Shown here in pieces: positions 1 to 9,135 of a stretch of DNA of 64,000 bases. The position numbers and the translations under genes are program-made. The notes under the pieces are model-generated. The model did not search any database. It was not told where the DNA came from and was given only the letters and a program-made list of their open reading frames with translations. The first letter of the stretch is position 1. Every line of letters begins with the position of its first letter. Source of the DNA: Amycolatopsis mediterranei (GTDB lineage: Bacteria; Actinomycetota; Actinomycetes; Mycobacteriales; Pseudonocardiaceae); NCBI RefSeq assembly GCF_026017845.1, contig NZ_CP100416.1:3504948-3568947 (forward strand), read 5' to 3'.

Positions 1-1
1 G

Positions 2-55
2 GATCTCGTGGCCGCGGTCGCCGAGGCGTTGGAAGCGCATGGCCTCGGACCGTAG
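2..55 (+). CDS. C-terminal end of an unidentified upstream gene (partial)
   Basis: The frame starting at base 2 reads DLVAAVAEALEAHGLGP and stops at TAG 53-55. Its composition is typical of an amphipathic C-terminal helix, and its G/C third positions match real genes here. The rest of the gene lies outside the window, so no function can be given. It ends just before the inverted repeat at 59-101, so it is probably not part of the fucose operon. Confidence 0.5.
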   Translation, partial: DLVAAVAEALEAHGLGP

Positions 56-58
56 CAG

Positions 59-101
59 ACGTATGATGTCTCTTTCAAAGGTTGGTGAAGTCATCATACG
101 T
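59..101. promoter_or_regulatory. Inverted repeat upstream of the fucose operon, probable GntR operator
   Basis: ACGTATGATG at 59-68 is repeated perfectly in inverse as CATCATACGT at 92-101, with 23 bp between. The left arm continues as TGATGTCT (64-71). The same 8-mer occurs in the control region of the GntR gene at 9972-9979, and TATGATGT recurs at 9885-9892. These shared sites suggest that the regulator encoded at 9127-9840 binds here and controls the fucose genes. The surrounding 56-223 is the lowest-GC part of this end of the window and must carry the operon promoter. No single convincing -10/-35 pair can be picked. Confidence 0.55.
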
Positions 102-223
102 TAAATCACGTTGCGTAGTAGACAATCACTGTAAGTCCAAGTTATTGCCGTGTTACGGACCTGCTCTGGACAATCCATGGGTCAGCGCGTAGCCATACAT
201 ATGTTGTCTGCGCCGAATGAGAG

Positions 224-1546
224 GTGGACCCGTTGGCCGAAGTGATCAGCGCGATCGACGCCGTGGACGTGCGCTTCCCGACTTCGCTGAGCCTGGACGG
301 GTCGGACGCGATGAACCCGGAACCCGACTACTCGGCGGCCTACGTGACGATCCGCACGAGCGACGGCGACGAGGGCTACGGGCTCGCCTTCACCGTGGGC
401 CGCGGCAACGACGTCGAGGTCGCCGCCGTCCGGGCGCTCGTGCCCCTGGTCGTCGGGATGCCGGTGAGCGACGCGCTCGCCGACCTCGGCGCCTTTTCCC
501 GCCGGCTGACCGGCGACAGCCAGCTCCGGTGGCTGGGCCCGGACAAGGGCGCGATCCACATGGCCGCCGCGGCGATCGTCAACGCGGCCTGGGACCTGCG
601 GGCCCGCCGCGAAGGCAAGCCGGTGTGGCGGCTGCTGGCCGAAATGCCGCCGGAGGAACTGGTCGGCCTGGTCGACTTCCGGTACCTGCAGGACGCGCTG
701 ACCCCTGGCGAAGCCCTCGACATCCTCCGCCGTGCCGAACCGGGCCGCGCGGCGCGCCAGGCCGAACTCCTGGACTCCGGTTTTCCCGCCTACACCACGA
801 CTCCCGGCTGGCTCGGGTACTCGCCGGAGAAGCTGGCGGCGCTCGCGAAGGAGGCGGTCGAAGACGGGTTCACCCAGATCAAGCTCAAGGTCGGCGCCGA
901 CCTCGACGAGGACGTCCGCCGGCTGCGGCTGGCGCGCGAGGTCGTGGGGCCGGACGTCCGGATCGCCATCGACGCCAACCAGGCCTGGGGCGTCGGGCAG
1001 GCCATCGAATGGCTGCGCCCGCTCGCCGAGTTCGACCCGTACTGGATCGAGGAGCCGACCTCGCCCGACGACGTGCTCGGCCACGCGGCGATCCGCCGGG
1101 CGGTCGCGCCGATCAAGGTGGCCACCGGCGAGCACACCCACAACGCGGTGATGTTCAAGCAGCTGCTGCAGGCGGAGGCGATCGACGTCCTCCAGCTCGA
1201 CGCGAGCCGGGTCGCCGGGGTCACCGAGAACGTCGCGATCCTGTTGCTGGCCGCGAAGTTCGGCGTCCCGGTGTGCCCGCACGCCGGCGGGGTCGGGCTG
1301 TGCGAGATGGTGCAGCACCTGGCGATGTTCGACTTCGTCGCGGTGAGCGGCACCCAGACCGACCGGGTCATCGAGTACGTGGACCACCTGCACGAGCACT
1401 TCGTCGACCCGGTGCGGATCGAGCGGGGCCGCTACCTGGCCCCGGTCGAACCGGGACTCGGGGCGCGGCTGCACACCGAATCCGTGGCCCGGTACCGGTT
1501 TCCCGACGGCCCGGTCTGGCAGCGCGACGCGGTGGTGGTCGCGTGA
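224..1546 (+). CDS. L-fuconate dehydratase, enolase superfamily
   Basis: A 440-residue enolase-superfamily protein with the signature of L-fuconate dehydratase, which converts L-fuconate to 2-keto-3-deoxy-L-fuconate in the cytoplasm. Visible landmarks are the catalytic KLKVG lysines, the metal ligands in [19 protein letters not shown] and ATGEH, and the CPHAGGVG histidine loop. The [10 protein letters not shown] segment and overall length fit this subfamily. The start is uncertain: GTG 224 gives the longest frame, but GAGAGG at 219-224 is better spaced for TTG 233, whose product [18 protein letters not shown] starts like known family members. The gene overlaps the next by 4 bp and opens the fucose operon. 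Neighbouring fucose transport and fucosidase genes support fuconate as substrate; activity on a related sugar acid cannot be excluded. Confidence 0.88.
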   Translation: MDPLAEVISAIDAVDVRFPTSLSLDGSDAMNPEPDYSAAYVTIRTSDGDEGYGLAFTVGRGNDVEVAAVRALVPLVVGMPVSDALADLGAFSRRLTGDSQLRWLGPDKGAIHMAAAAIVNAAWDLRARREGKPVWRLLAEMPPEELVGLVDFRYLQDALTPGEALDILRRAEPGRAARQAELLDSGFPAYTTTPGWLGYSPEKLAALAKEAVEDGFTQIKLKVGADLDEDVRRLRLAREVVGPDVRIAIDANQAWGVGQAIEWLRPLAEFDPYWIEEPTSPDDVLGHAAIRRAVAPIKVATGEHTHNAVMFKQLLQAEAIDVLQLDASRVAGVTENVAILLLAAKFGVPVCPHAGGVGLCEMVQHLAMFDFVAVSGTQTDRVIEYVDHLHEHFVDPVRIERGRYLAPVEPGLGARLHTESVARYRFPDGPVWQRDAVVVA

Positions 1547-2316
1547 GCGGCGGGGAGTTCGACGGCTTCCGGGCGCTCGTGACGGGCGGAGCCTCCGGGA
1601 TCGGGCTCGCCACCGCGCGGATGCTCGCCCGGCGGGGCGCACAGGTCGTTTGCCTCGACCTGAACGAGAAGGTCGAAGAACCCCTGACCGGGGTGCGGGC
1701 CGACGTCTCGGACGACGGTTCGGTGCGAGCCGCGGTCGCCGCCGCGGTGGACCACCTCGGTGGCCTGGACGTCCTGGTCAACAACGCCGGGATCGGCGCG
1801 CAAGGAACCGTCGAGGGCAACGACGACGCGGAGTGGCACCGCGTGTTCGACGTCAACGTGGTGGGGATGGTGCGGGTGACCCGTGCGGCCCTGCCGCACC
1901 TGCGCGCGTCGCCCGCGGCGGCGATCGTGAACACCTGCTCGATCGCGGCGACCGCCGGGCTGCCGCAACGAGCGCTCTACAGCGCCACGAAAGGTTCGGT
2001 CCTCGCGCTCACCCGCGCGATGGCCGCCGACCACCTGGCCGAGGGGATCCGCGTCTGCTGCGTGAATCCCGGCACCGCGCACACCCCGTGGATCGACCGG
2101 CTGCTGGCCACGGCCGATGATCCCGACGCCGAGCTGGCCGCGCTCGCCGCGCGCCAGCCCACCGGGCGGCTCGTCACCGCCGACGAGGTCGCCGCGGCGA
2201 TCTGCTACCTGGCCGGCCCGGACGCCGGCGCCACCACCGGCACCGATCTCGCCGTGGACGGCGGGATGTCCGGCCTGCGGCTTCGCCCGAAACCTGTCAA
2301 CGAGGAGAGGTCATGA
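1543..2316 (+). CDS. Short-chain dehydrogenase, probable 2-keto-3-deoxy-L-fuconate dehydrogenase
   Basis: A 257-residue classical SDR starting at GTG 1543, which overlaps the stop of the dehydratase (GTGA). The Rossmann motif TGGASGIG, the NNAG motif, the catalytic Ser in NTCSIAA and the YSATK catalytic pair are all present, and the C-terminus ends with the usual DGGMSG. Known fucose oxidation pathways use an NAD-dependent SDR after fuconate dehydratase to oxidise 2-keto-3-deoxy-L-fuconate at C4, and the position here fits that step. SDR sequence alone does not fix the substrate, so the assignment rests on context. The stop overlaps the ATG of the sugar-binding protein, indicating coupled translation. 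Confidence 0.75.
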   Translation: MSGGEFDGFRALVTGGASGIGLATARMLARRGAQVVCLDLNEKVEEPLTGVRADVSDDGSVRAAVAAAVDHLGGLDVLVNNAGIGAQGTVEGNDDAEWHRVFDVNVVGMVRVTRAALPHLRASPAAAIVNTCSIAATAGLPQRALYSATKGSVLALTRAMAADHLAEGIRVCCVNPGTAHTPWIDRLLATADDPDAELAALAARQPTGRLVTADEVAAAICYLAGPDAGATTGTDLAVDGGMSGLRLRPKPVNEERS

Positions 2317-3380
2317 AGTTCCAGCACCTGCGTGCCGCCGCTGTCGTCACAGCCGGCGTCCTGTCCGCGGCCGCACTGGCCGGCTGCAGCGGCGGCGGTT
2401 CGACCGCCGCTCCGGGCGGCAAAACCGTCGTGGGAGTCGACTACCCGCGCTCGGACACCGACTTCTGGAACGCCTACATCAAGTACGTGCCCCAGTTCGC
2501 CGGCCAGTTCGGGCTCGACCTCAAGACCACGAACTCGCAGAACGACGTCGCGAACCTGACGGCCAACGTGCAGACGATGATCAGCCAGGGCGTCAAGGGC
2601 GTGGTGATGGCGCCGCAGGACACCGCGGCGATCATCCCGACGCTGCAGCAGCTCGCGGGCAAGAAGATCCCGGTCGTGTCCGTCGACACCCGCCCCGACC
2701 AAGGCAACGTCTACATGGTCGTGCGGGCCGATAACCGCGCCTACGGCGAGAAGGCCTGCCAGTTCCTCGGCACCAAGCTCGCCGGCCAGGGCAAGGTCGT
2801 CATGCTGCAGGGCGACCTCGCCTCGATCAACGGCCGGGACCGCACCGAAGCCTTCAACGACTGCATGAAGAAGAACTTCCCGGGCATCACCGTGTTCGGC
2901 GAGGCCACCAACTGGGACGCCAACACCGCCGCCCAGAAGCTGCAGACCCGGCTGACGGCGAACCCGGACATCAAGGGCGTCTACATGCAGTCCAGCTTCG
3001 CCCTGTCCGGCACGCTGCAGCTGCTCAAGCAGCGCGGCCTGGCGGTTCCGGCGAGCGACCCGAAGCACGTGTTCATCGTGTCCAACGACGGCATTCCCGA
3101 GGAACTCGCGAAGATCCGGGCCGGCGAGATGGACGCGACCGTGTCCCAGCCCGCGGACCTGTTCGCCAAGTACGCCTTGCAGTACGTCAAGGACGCCATC
3201 GCCGGCAAGACGCCGGCGGCGGGCAAGACCGACCACGACAGCACCATCATCGCCGTCCGCGACGGCCTGATGGAGGACCAGCTGGCCGCGCCGCTGGTCA
3301 CCGCGGACGGCGCCAAGTTCGGGCCGGTGAGCAGCGTCAAGGTCGACGACCAGTCCCTGTGGGGCAACAGCAAGAGCTGA
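2313..3380 (+). CDS. CUT2-type sugar ABC transporter, substrate-binding lipoprotein
   Basis: A 355-residue periplasmic-binding-protein-fold lipoprotein. It has a positively charged start (MKFQHLR), a hydrophobic segment and the lipobox LAGC with the acylated Cys at residue 25, followed by a Gly/Ser linker. The mature part begins GKTVVGVDYPRSDTDFW and matches RbsB/XylF-like type I sugar binders that serve CUT2 importers. GAGGAGAGG precedes ATG 2313. It is followed by the matching ATPase and permease. Fucose as ligand is inferred from the operon. Confidence 0.88.
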   Translation: MKFQHLRAAAVVTAGVLSAAALAGCSGGGSTAAPGGKTVVGVDYPRSDTDFWNAYIKYVPQFAGQFGLDLKTTNSQNDVANLTANVQTMISQGVKGVVMAPQDTAAIIPTLQQLAGKKIPVVSVDTRPDQGNVYMVVRADNRAYGEKACQFLGTKLAGQGKVVMLQGDLASINGRDRTEAFNDCMKKNFPGITVFGEATNWDANTAAQKLQTRLTANPDIKGVYMQSSFALSGTLQLLKQRGLAVPASDPKHVFIVSNDGIPEELAKIRAGEMDATVSQPADLFAKYALQYVKDAIAGKTPAAGKTDHDSTIIAVRDGLMEDQLAAPLVTADGAKFGPVSSVKVDDQSLWGNSKS

Positions 3381-3405
3381 GGCGGTTTTCGGAGAGGAAC
3401 CGAAC

Positions 3406-4905
3406 ATGAACACCGTGCCGGTCGTCGAGGCCCGTCAGGTGGTCAAGCGCTACGGCGCCACGGTCGCGTTGGACGAGGCCGACCTGACTGTCCTACCCGG
3501 ACAGACGCACGCACTCGTCGGCCGCAACGGGGCCGGCAAGTCGACCCTGGTGTCCGTCCTCACCGGACTGACCGAGCCGGACGCCGGAACCGTGCGGCTC
3601 GACGGGGAACCGGCTCCGGCACTGGCCGACCGGGACGCCTGGCGCGCCCGGGTGGCCTGCGTGTACCAGCGGTCGACGATCATCCCCGAGCTGTCGGTGG
3701 CGGAGAACCTGTTCCTCAACCGGCAGGAGACCCGCGGCGGGTTCGTCCGCTGGGCCGCGCTGCGCCGCTCGGCCACCGAGCTGCTCGAGCGCTGGTCGGT
3801 GGACGTCGACGTGCACCGGCCGGCGCGGGAGCTGAGCGTGGAACAGCGGCAGTTCGTGGAGATCGCGCGGGCCCTGTCGTTCGGCGCCCGGTTCGTCATC
3901 CTCGACGAGCCGACCGCGCAGCTCGACGGGGCCGCGATCACCCGGCTGTTCGGGCACATCGCCGAGCTGCAGCGGCAAGGCGTCACGTTCCTGTTCATCA
4001 GCCACCACCTGCAGGAGGTGTACGAAATCTGCGACACGGTGACGGTGTACCGGGACGCCCGGCACGTCCTCACCGCGCCGGTCGCCGAGCTGCCGAAGGC
4101 CGACCTCGTGGCCGCGATGACCGGGGAGAACGCCGTCACGGTGCAGGAGCGGACGTCCTCGGCCCGCCACGGCCTCGAACCCGTGCTGCGTGTGGCCGAC
4201 CTCAGCCTCGCCCCGTACTTCGCGGACGTGTCGTTCGACGTCGCGCCCGGGGAGATCGTCGGGCTGGCCGGGTCGGGCGGCAGCGGCAAGACCGAGCTCG
4301 CCGAGGCCTTGGCCGGGCTGCGCAAACCCACCTCCGGCACGGTCTTCGTCGGGGACTCCCGACCTCGGCCCGGCGACGTCCCGGCCGCGCTGGCCGCGGG
4401 CGTGGGCTTCGTCCCGGAAGACCGCCACCACCAGGGTTTCGTGCCGGAGATGTCCATTGCGGACAACACCACGATGAGCGTGATGGACCGGCTCGGCCCC
4501 GGCATCTTCGTCCGGTCGGGCCTGCGCGACCGGCTCGCCGGGAAGCTGATCACGCGGCTGGCGGTGAAGACCCCCGGCCCGGAGCTGCCGGTGTCCGCGC
4601 TGTCCGGCGGCAACCAGCAGAAGGTCGTCATGGCCAGGGCGCTGGCCGGCGATCCCCGCCTGCTCGTGCTGATCACCCCCACCGCCGGGGTCGACGTGCG
4701 GTCGAAGGAGTTCCTCCTGGGCAAGGTCGCGGAGGCCGCCGCGGCGGGCACCGCGGTGCTGATCGCCTCGGACGAACTGGACGACCTGCGCGTGTGCGAC
4801 CGGCTGCTGGTCGTGGTGCACGGCCGGCTCGCCACCGAAATACCCGCAGGCTGGCAGGACCGCGAGGTCGTGGCCGCCATGGAAGGAGTCGACCTCGATG
4901 CCTGA
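3406..4905 (+). CDS. CUT2-type sugar ABC transporter, double ATP-binding protein
   Basis: A 499-residue RbsA/XylG-type protein with two fused nucleotide-binding domains. The first has Walker A GRNGAGKST, signature LSVEQRQ and an intact Walker B/catalytic Glu (FVILDEPT). The second has Walker A GSGGSGKTE and signature LSGGNQQK, but the Walker B region reads LLVLITPT, so both the Asp and the catalytic Glu are replaced. Asymmetric sites are common in this family, though usually with other substitutions. GAGAGGAA precedes ATG 3406. The last codons overlap the permease start. Confidence 0.9.
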   Translation: MNTVPVVEARQVVKRYGATVALDEADLTVLPGQTHALVGRNGAGKSTLVSVLTGLTEPDAGTVRLDGEPAPALADRDAWRARVACVYQRSTIIPELSVAENLFLNRQETRGGFVRWAALRRSATELLERWSVDVDVHRPARELSVEQRQFVEIARALSFGARFVILDEPTAQLDGAAITRLFGHIAELQRQGVTFLFISHHLQEVYEICDTVTVYRDARHVLTAPVAELPKADLVAAMTGENAVTVQERTSSARHGLEPVLRVADLSLAPYFADVSFDVAPGEIVGLAGSGGSGKTELAEALAGLRKPTSGTVFVGDSRPRPGDVPAALAAGVGFVPEDRHHQGFVPEMSIADNTTMSVMDRLGPGIFVRSGLRDRLAGKLITRLAVKTPGPELPVSALSGGNQQKVVMARALAGDPRLLVLITPTAGVDVRSKEFLLGKVAEAAAAGTAVLIASDELDDLRVCDRLLVVVHGRLATEIPAGWQDREVVAAMEGVDLDA

Positions 4906-5923
4906 AAGCCCCGCCGCGGTGGACGTCCCGCCGCGGACCGGATCCGGCACCGCCCGGCCGCCCCGGCGCATCGCACTGGCCCGCCTGCGCGACTTCGCGC
5001 TGGTGCCCGGGATCATCGCGATCGCCGTCGTCGGCCAGCTGGTGAACCCGGTGTTCCTCCAGTACGACAACGTGATCAACATCCTGCAGACGATGTCGGA
5101 GATCGCCCTGCTGGTGCTCGCCCAGACGATGGTCCTGGTCGTCGGCAAGATGGACCTCTCGCTGGAATCCACCTTCGGCCTCGCACCGGGCGTGGCGGCC
5201 TGGCTGACGATCGGCGGCGGTCATTCGCTCGGGCTGCTGCCGTCGTGGACGGCGGTGCCGGTGGTGCTCCTGGTCGGCGTGGTGGTGGGGGCGCTCAACG
5301 CCCTGCTGATCGTCCGGTTCGGGCTGAGCGGGTTCGTCGTTACGCTCGGCATGCTGATCGTGCTGCGCGGCCTGCTGACCGGGATCTCCGGCGGCCAGAC
5401 GTTCTTCGGGCTGCCCGATTCGGTGCTCTACCTCGGCACCACGCTGTGGGCCGGGATCCCGGCGTCGATCTGGATCTGCGTGCTGCTGTTCGCCGGCGGG
5501 ATCGTCCTGCTCGGCTACACCCGGTTCGGCCGCAGCCTGTACGCGATCGGCGGGAACGAAGACGCGGCGAAGGCCGCGGGCATCCGGACCGACCGCATCG
5601 TGTGGATCGTGCTGATCGGGGCCAGCGTGCTGGCCGCGCTCGGCGGGCTGCTGCTCTCGGGCCGGCTCGCGTCGGTGGCCGCGGCGCAGGGCAACGGCTA
5701 CATCTTCACGGTGTTCGCCGCCGCCGTGATCGGCGGGGTGAGCCTGAACGGCGGCCGGGGCACGCTCTTCGGTGCCTTCACCGGCATCCTGCTGCTGTAC
5801 ATGATCCAGAACGTGCTGACTCTGGCCGGCGTGCCCGCCCAGTGGATCGGCGCGCTCAACGGCGCCATCATCCTCATCGCGCTGGTGATGTCCCGCATCA
5901 CCAGCGGCAAGCGGCAGACCTGA
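4898..5923 (+). CDS. CUT2-type sugar ABC transporter, permease
   Basis: A 341-residue RbsC-family membrane protein with a short charged N-terminus and many hydrophobic segments. The family hallmark region around GRSLYAIGGNEDAAKAAGI is the cytoplasmic loop that contacts the ATPase. The start overlaps the ATPase stop by 8 bp and its own stop overlaps the next start, so the importer genes are translationally coupled. One permease gene is normal for CUT2 systems, where it acts as a homodimer. Confidence 0.9.
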   Translation: MPESPAAVDVPPRTGSGTARPPRRIALARLRDFALVPGIIAIAVVGQLVNPVFLQYDNVINILQTMSEIALLVLAQTMVLVVGKMDLSLESTFGLAPGVAAWLTIGGGHSLGLLPSWTAVPVVLLVGVVVGALNALLIVRFGLSGFVVTLGMLIVLRGLLTGISGGQTFFGLPDSVLYLGTTLWAGIPASIWICVLLFAGGIVLLGYTRFGRSLYAIGGNEDAAKAAGIRTDRIVWIVLIGASVLAALGGLLLSGRLASVAAAQGNGYIFTVFAAAVIGGVSLNGGRGTLFGAFTGILLLYMIQNVLTLAGVPAQWIGALNGAIILIALVMSRITSGKRQT

Positions 5924-6780
5924 TGGCGGACCTCGGCCTGGGCACCGCGGGCCTGGGCAACGTCTTCGAGGAGATCGACGACGAAGCCGCTGCGGAGGTC
6001 ATCGCCGCGGCGGCCGATGCGGGGATCCGGTACTTCGACACCGCGCCCTACTACGGCTTCGGGCTGGCCGAGCGCCGGCTCGGCCGGGCGCTGGCGCGGC
6101 TGCCCGCGGGTTCGTTCACGGTGTCGACGAAGGTGGGCCGGACCCTGACCGGCGAAGGCTGCGTCTTCGACTTCTCCGCGGACGCCATTCGCCGGGGAAT
6201 CGAGGGCAGTCTCGACCGCTTGGGCCTCGACCGCGTCGACATCGTGTACCTGCACGACCCCGACGACCACGAAGAGCAAGCCGCGAACGAGGCGTGGCCG
6301 GAACTGTGCCGGCTGCGCGACGAAGGCGTGGTCGCCGCGATCGGCGTCGGGATGAACCAGTGGGAGATGCCCGCCCGGTTCGTCGAGCGGCTCGACGTCG
6401 ACGTCGTCCTGCTCGCCGGCCGGTACACGCTGCTCGACCGCAGTGGTGAGCGGCTGCTCGACCTCTGCGGCGAGCGCGGGGTCGACGTCGTGCTCGGCGG
6501 GGTGTTCAACTCCGGCCTGCTCATCGACCCCCGGCCGGGCGTGTGGTTCGACTACGCCCCGGCGCCGGCGGACCTGCTGGCCCGCGCGCGGGCCATGCGC
6601 GAGGTCGCCGCGTCGGCGGGGTACGACCTGGCCGCGTGCGCGCTCGCGTTCGCCGCCGCGCACCCCGCCGTCACCTCCGTCCTGGCCGGCGTCACGAGCG
6701 CCGCTCAACTGCGGGCGAACCTCGACGCCTTCCGCCGCGAGGTGCCGTCCGAGCTGCTGCTCCGCCTGATTTCCGGTTAG
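5923..6780 (+). CDS. Aldo/keto reductase, probable L-fucose (D-threo-aldose) 1-dehydrogenase
   Basis: A 285-residue AKR-fold oxidoreductase starting in the ATGA-type overlap at 5921-5925. The catalytic Asp and Tyr lie in FDTAPYYG, the Lys in VSTKVGR and the His in YLHDPDD. Similar proteins annotated as D-threo-aldose 1-dehydrogenase oxidise L-fucose at C1 to the lactone, which is the expected first step after uptake. No lactonase gene is seen here, so the lactone may open spontaneously or through an enzyme encoded elsewhere. Confidence 0.78.
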   Translation: MADLGLGTAGLGNVFEEIDDEAAAEVIAAAADAGIRYFDTAPYYGFGLAERRLGRALARLPAGSFTVSTKVGRTLTGEGCVFDFSADAIRRGIEGSLDRLGLDRVDIVYLHDPDDHEEQAANEAWPELCRLRDEGVVAAIGVGMNQWEMPARFVERLDVDVVLLAGRYTLLDRSGERLLDLCGERGVDVVLGGVFNSGLLIDPRPGVWFDYAPAPADLLARARAMREVAASAGYDLAACALAFAAAHPAVTSVLAGVTSAAQLRANLDAFRREVPSELLLRLISG

Positions 6781-6806
6781 CTCCCCATCACCCTCTGGAG
6801 AGTGCA

Positions 6807-9080
6807 ATGACGCCCCCTACCCAGAATCCGTTGTCCCGCAGGCAGTTCGGTGCGCTCGCGGCGGCCGGGCTCGCGGCCGCGGCCGTGCCGCCCGCGCTGG
6901 CCGGCCCGGCGGCCGCCGCTGCACCCGGCGAGCCGTACCAGCCCACCTGGCCGTCGGTCGACCGGCACCCGCCCGCGCCGGAGTGGTTCCAGGACGCCAA
7001 GTTCGGCATCTACTGGCACTGGGGCGCGTTCACCACCCCGGAGTTCGGCAGCGAGTGGTACGGCCGGAACATGTACATCCCGGACAGCGGCGAGAACAAG
7101 CACCACAAGGCGACCTACGGCGACCCCGCGGTGTGGGGCTACGACCGGTTCATCGACGGCGGCACCGACGTGGCCGGCAACCACGTGCAGTTCGCGCCGA
7201 AGCTGGTTTCCCAAGGCGGGCAGTTCGATCCGGAGGAATGGGCACGGGTGGTCAAGGCGTCCGGGGCGAAGTTCGCCGGCCCGGTCGCCGAGCACCACGA
7301 CGGGTTCTCGATGTGGGACAGCACGGTCAACGAGTGGAACTCGGTGGCGCGCGGGCCGCGGCTGAACCTGCTCGACCTGTTCGGCAAGGCCATCCGCGGG
7401 CAGGGCTTGAAGCTGCTGGTCGCGATGCACCACGCGTTCAACTACAACGGCTTCTACGACTTCGCGCCGCCACAGTCCACCCCGAGCCTGCGCAAGCTCT
7501 ACGGCCAGCTGCCCCGCGCCGACGAGGACGCGCTCTGGCTGGCCAAGCTCAAGGAAGTCATCGACCGCGCGCAGCCGGACATCCTCTGGCAGGACTTCTC
7601 GCTGAACTCACCCGGCTACTGCATCAACAGCGGCCCGTGCGCGGTGGGGGAGCAGCAGCGCCTCGAATTCCTGGCCTACTACTACAACCAGGCGCAGACC
7701 TGGGGCAAGGACGTCGTCTCGACGTTCAAGCACTTCGACCACGGGTTCACCACCGCCGGCGAGGTGGCCGACTACGAGCGCGGCGGGCCGGCCGACATCG
7801 TCACGCCGTACTGGCTCACCGACGACGCGATCAGCAGCAGCAGCTGGAGCTACACCCGGGGCATCGGCTACTACTCCAGCACCCAGATGATCCACGCGCT
7901 GATCGACCGGGTCAGCAAGGGCGGCAACATGCTGCTCAACATCTCGCCGACGCTCGAAGGCACCATCCCGGCCGAGCAGCGGGCCGTGCTCGCCGACTTC
8001 GGCACCTACCTCGGGCGCGTCGGCGAGTCGATCTACTCGACGCGCGTCTGGGACGTCTACGGCGAGGGCCCGACCAAGATGGGCGGCGGTTCGTTCGTCT
8101 CGCCGAAGGTGGGCACGGCCAAGGACTTCCGGTTCACCCGCGACAAGGCAGGCGGTGTGCTCTACGCGACCGTGCTGGCCTGGCCCGGGGCCACGGCGGA
8201 CATCACCACGCTGTCCGGCAAGCGGATCGACCTGAGCAGCCTGCGGCGGGTCGAACTGCTCGGTGCTCCCGGTGCGCTGAAGCACACCCAGGACGCGAGC
8301 GCGCTGCACGTCACCCTGCCGGCGGCGAAGCCGTTCGAATCACCCGCCTACGTGCTGAAGCTGACGTTCGACGGCCGGATCCCGGCGGTGGGCCCCGCGT
8401 CCGGCGCGACCGTGTTCGCCGACGTCGGTTATCGTGGCGCGAGCGCGGCGCTGGGGGCCGGCAGCTACACCGCGGCTCAGCTGCTGGCCAGGAACATCCA
8501 GCCCAGGACCATTTCCGCGATCTGGCCGGGAGACGGCTACCAGGCCATCGGCTACCCCGGCGACAACCTCACCGGCACCCCGCGCAAGTACGTGACGGCG
8601 ACGCCGGATCTGCGCACCTCCGGGTTCAACGACACGATCGTCTCGCTGCGCATCGCGTTCGACCCCGCCCGGTGGTTCCGCATCGTCAACGTCACCAGCG
8701 GCCTGGCCGTGGACGGCGGCGGCGCGGTCGCGGCGGGCAGCGCGCTGAAGGTCTGGACCCCGGACGGCAGCACGAACCTCCAGTTCGGCATCGAGGACAC
8801 CGGCGACGGGTTCGTCAAGCTGACCAACCGCACCGACGGCCTGGTGATCGACGGCGCGGGCGCGACCACCGCGGGCGGCAACCCGGTGCAGTCCGGCTAC
8901 ACCGGCGCGGCGAGCCAGCAGTGGTCGATCACCGACACCGGCGGCGGTGTCTGCGTGATCGCGAACCGGGCGAGCGGGCTGGTCCTCGACGGCGGCGGGT
9001 CCGTGCCCTCGGGCTCCCCGCTCAAGGTGTGGTCCGACGACGGCAGCGCCAACCTCCGGTGGACGTTCTCCGTTGGTTGA
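6807..9080 (+). CDS. Secreted alpha-L-fucosidase (GH29) with crystallin-like and ricin-type lectin domains
   Basis: A 757-residue exported glycosidase. Residues 1-40 are a Tat signal (SRRQFG followed by an Ala-rich core ending in AAAAA). The GH29 catalytic barrel follows, with FGIYWHWG near residue 65, EHHDGF near 160 and the likely nucleophile Asp263 in ILWQDF. After it come a beta/gamma-crystallin-like segment (FADVGYRG to GFNDTIVS, about residues 535-615) and a C-terminal ricin-B-type lectin region with three similar GLxxDGxG units. It should release L-fucose from glycans outside the cell to feed the importer encoded upstream. ATG 6807 is chosen because it begins the Tat signal; GGAGAG lies 6 bp upstream. 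Confidence 0.88.
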   Translation: MTPPTQNPLSRRQFGALAAAGLAAAAVPPALAGPAAAAAPGEPYQPTWPSVDRHPPAPEWFQDAKFGIYWHWGAFTTPEFGSEWYGRNMYIPDSGENKHHKATYGDPAVWGYDRFIDGGTDVAGNHVQFAPKLVSQGGQFDPEEWARVVKASGAKFAGPVAEHHDGFSMWDSTVNEWNSVARGPRLNLLDLFGKAIRGQGLKLLVAMHHAFNYNGFYDFAPPQSTPSLRKLYGQLPRADEDALWLAKLKEVIDRAQPDILWQDFSLNSPGYCINSGPCAVGEQQRLEFLAYYYNQAQTWGKDVVSTFKHFDHGFTTAGEVADYERGGPADIVTPYWLTDDAISSSSWSYTRGIGYYSSTQMIHALIDRVSKGGNMLLNISPTLEGTIPAEQRAVLADFGTYLGRVGESIYSTRVWDVYGEGPTKMGGGSFVSPKVGTAKDFRFTRDKAGGVLYATVLAWPGATADITTLSGKRIDLSSLRRVELLGAPGALKHTQDASALHVTLPAAKPFESPAYVLKLTFDGRIPAVGPASGATVFADVGYRGASAALGAGSYTAAQLLARNIQPRTISAIWPGDGYQAIGYPGDNLTGTPRKYVTATPDLRTSGFNDTIVSLRIAFDPARWFRIVNVTSGLAVDGGGAVAAGSALKVWTPDGSTNLQFGIEDTGDGFVKLTNRTDGLVIDGAGATTAGGNPVQSGYTGAASQQWSITDTGGGVCVIANRASGLVLDGGGSVPSGSPLKVWSDDGSANLRWTFSVG

Positions 9081-9106
9081 GATGTCTCTGTTCGACGGAA
9101 TTCCGC

Positions 9107-9135
9107 GTGCCGTGACCGGTTTCCGGTCACGGCAC
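9107..9135. terminator. Bidirectional terminator hairpin between fucosidase and gntR
   Basis: GTGCCGTGACCGG (9107-9119) pairs perfectly with CCGGTCACGGCAC (9123-9135) around a TTT loop, giving a 13 bp stem. It lies between two convergent genes and overlaps the last codons of the GntR gene. Long T-tracts are absent, as is usual for actinomycete intrinsic terminators. Confidence 0.85.
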
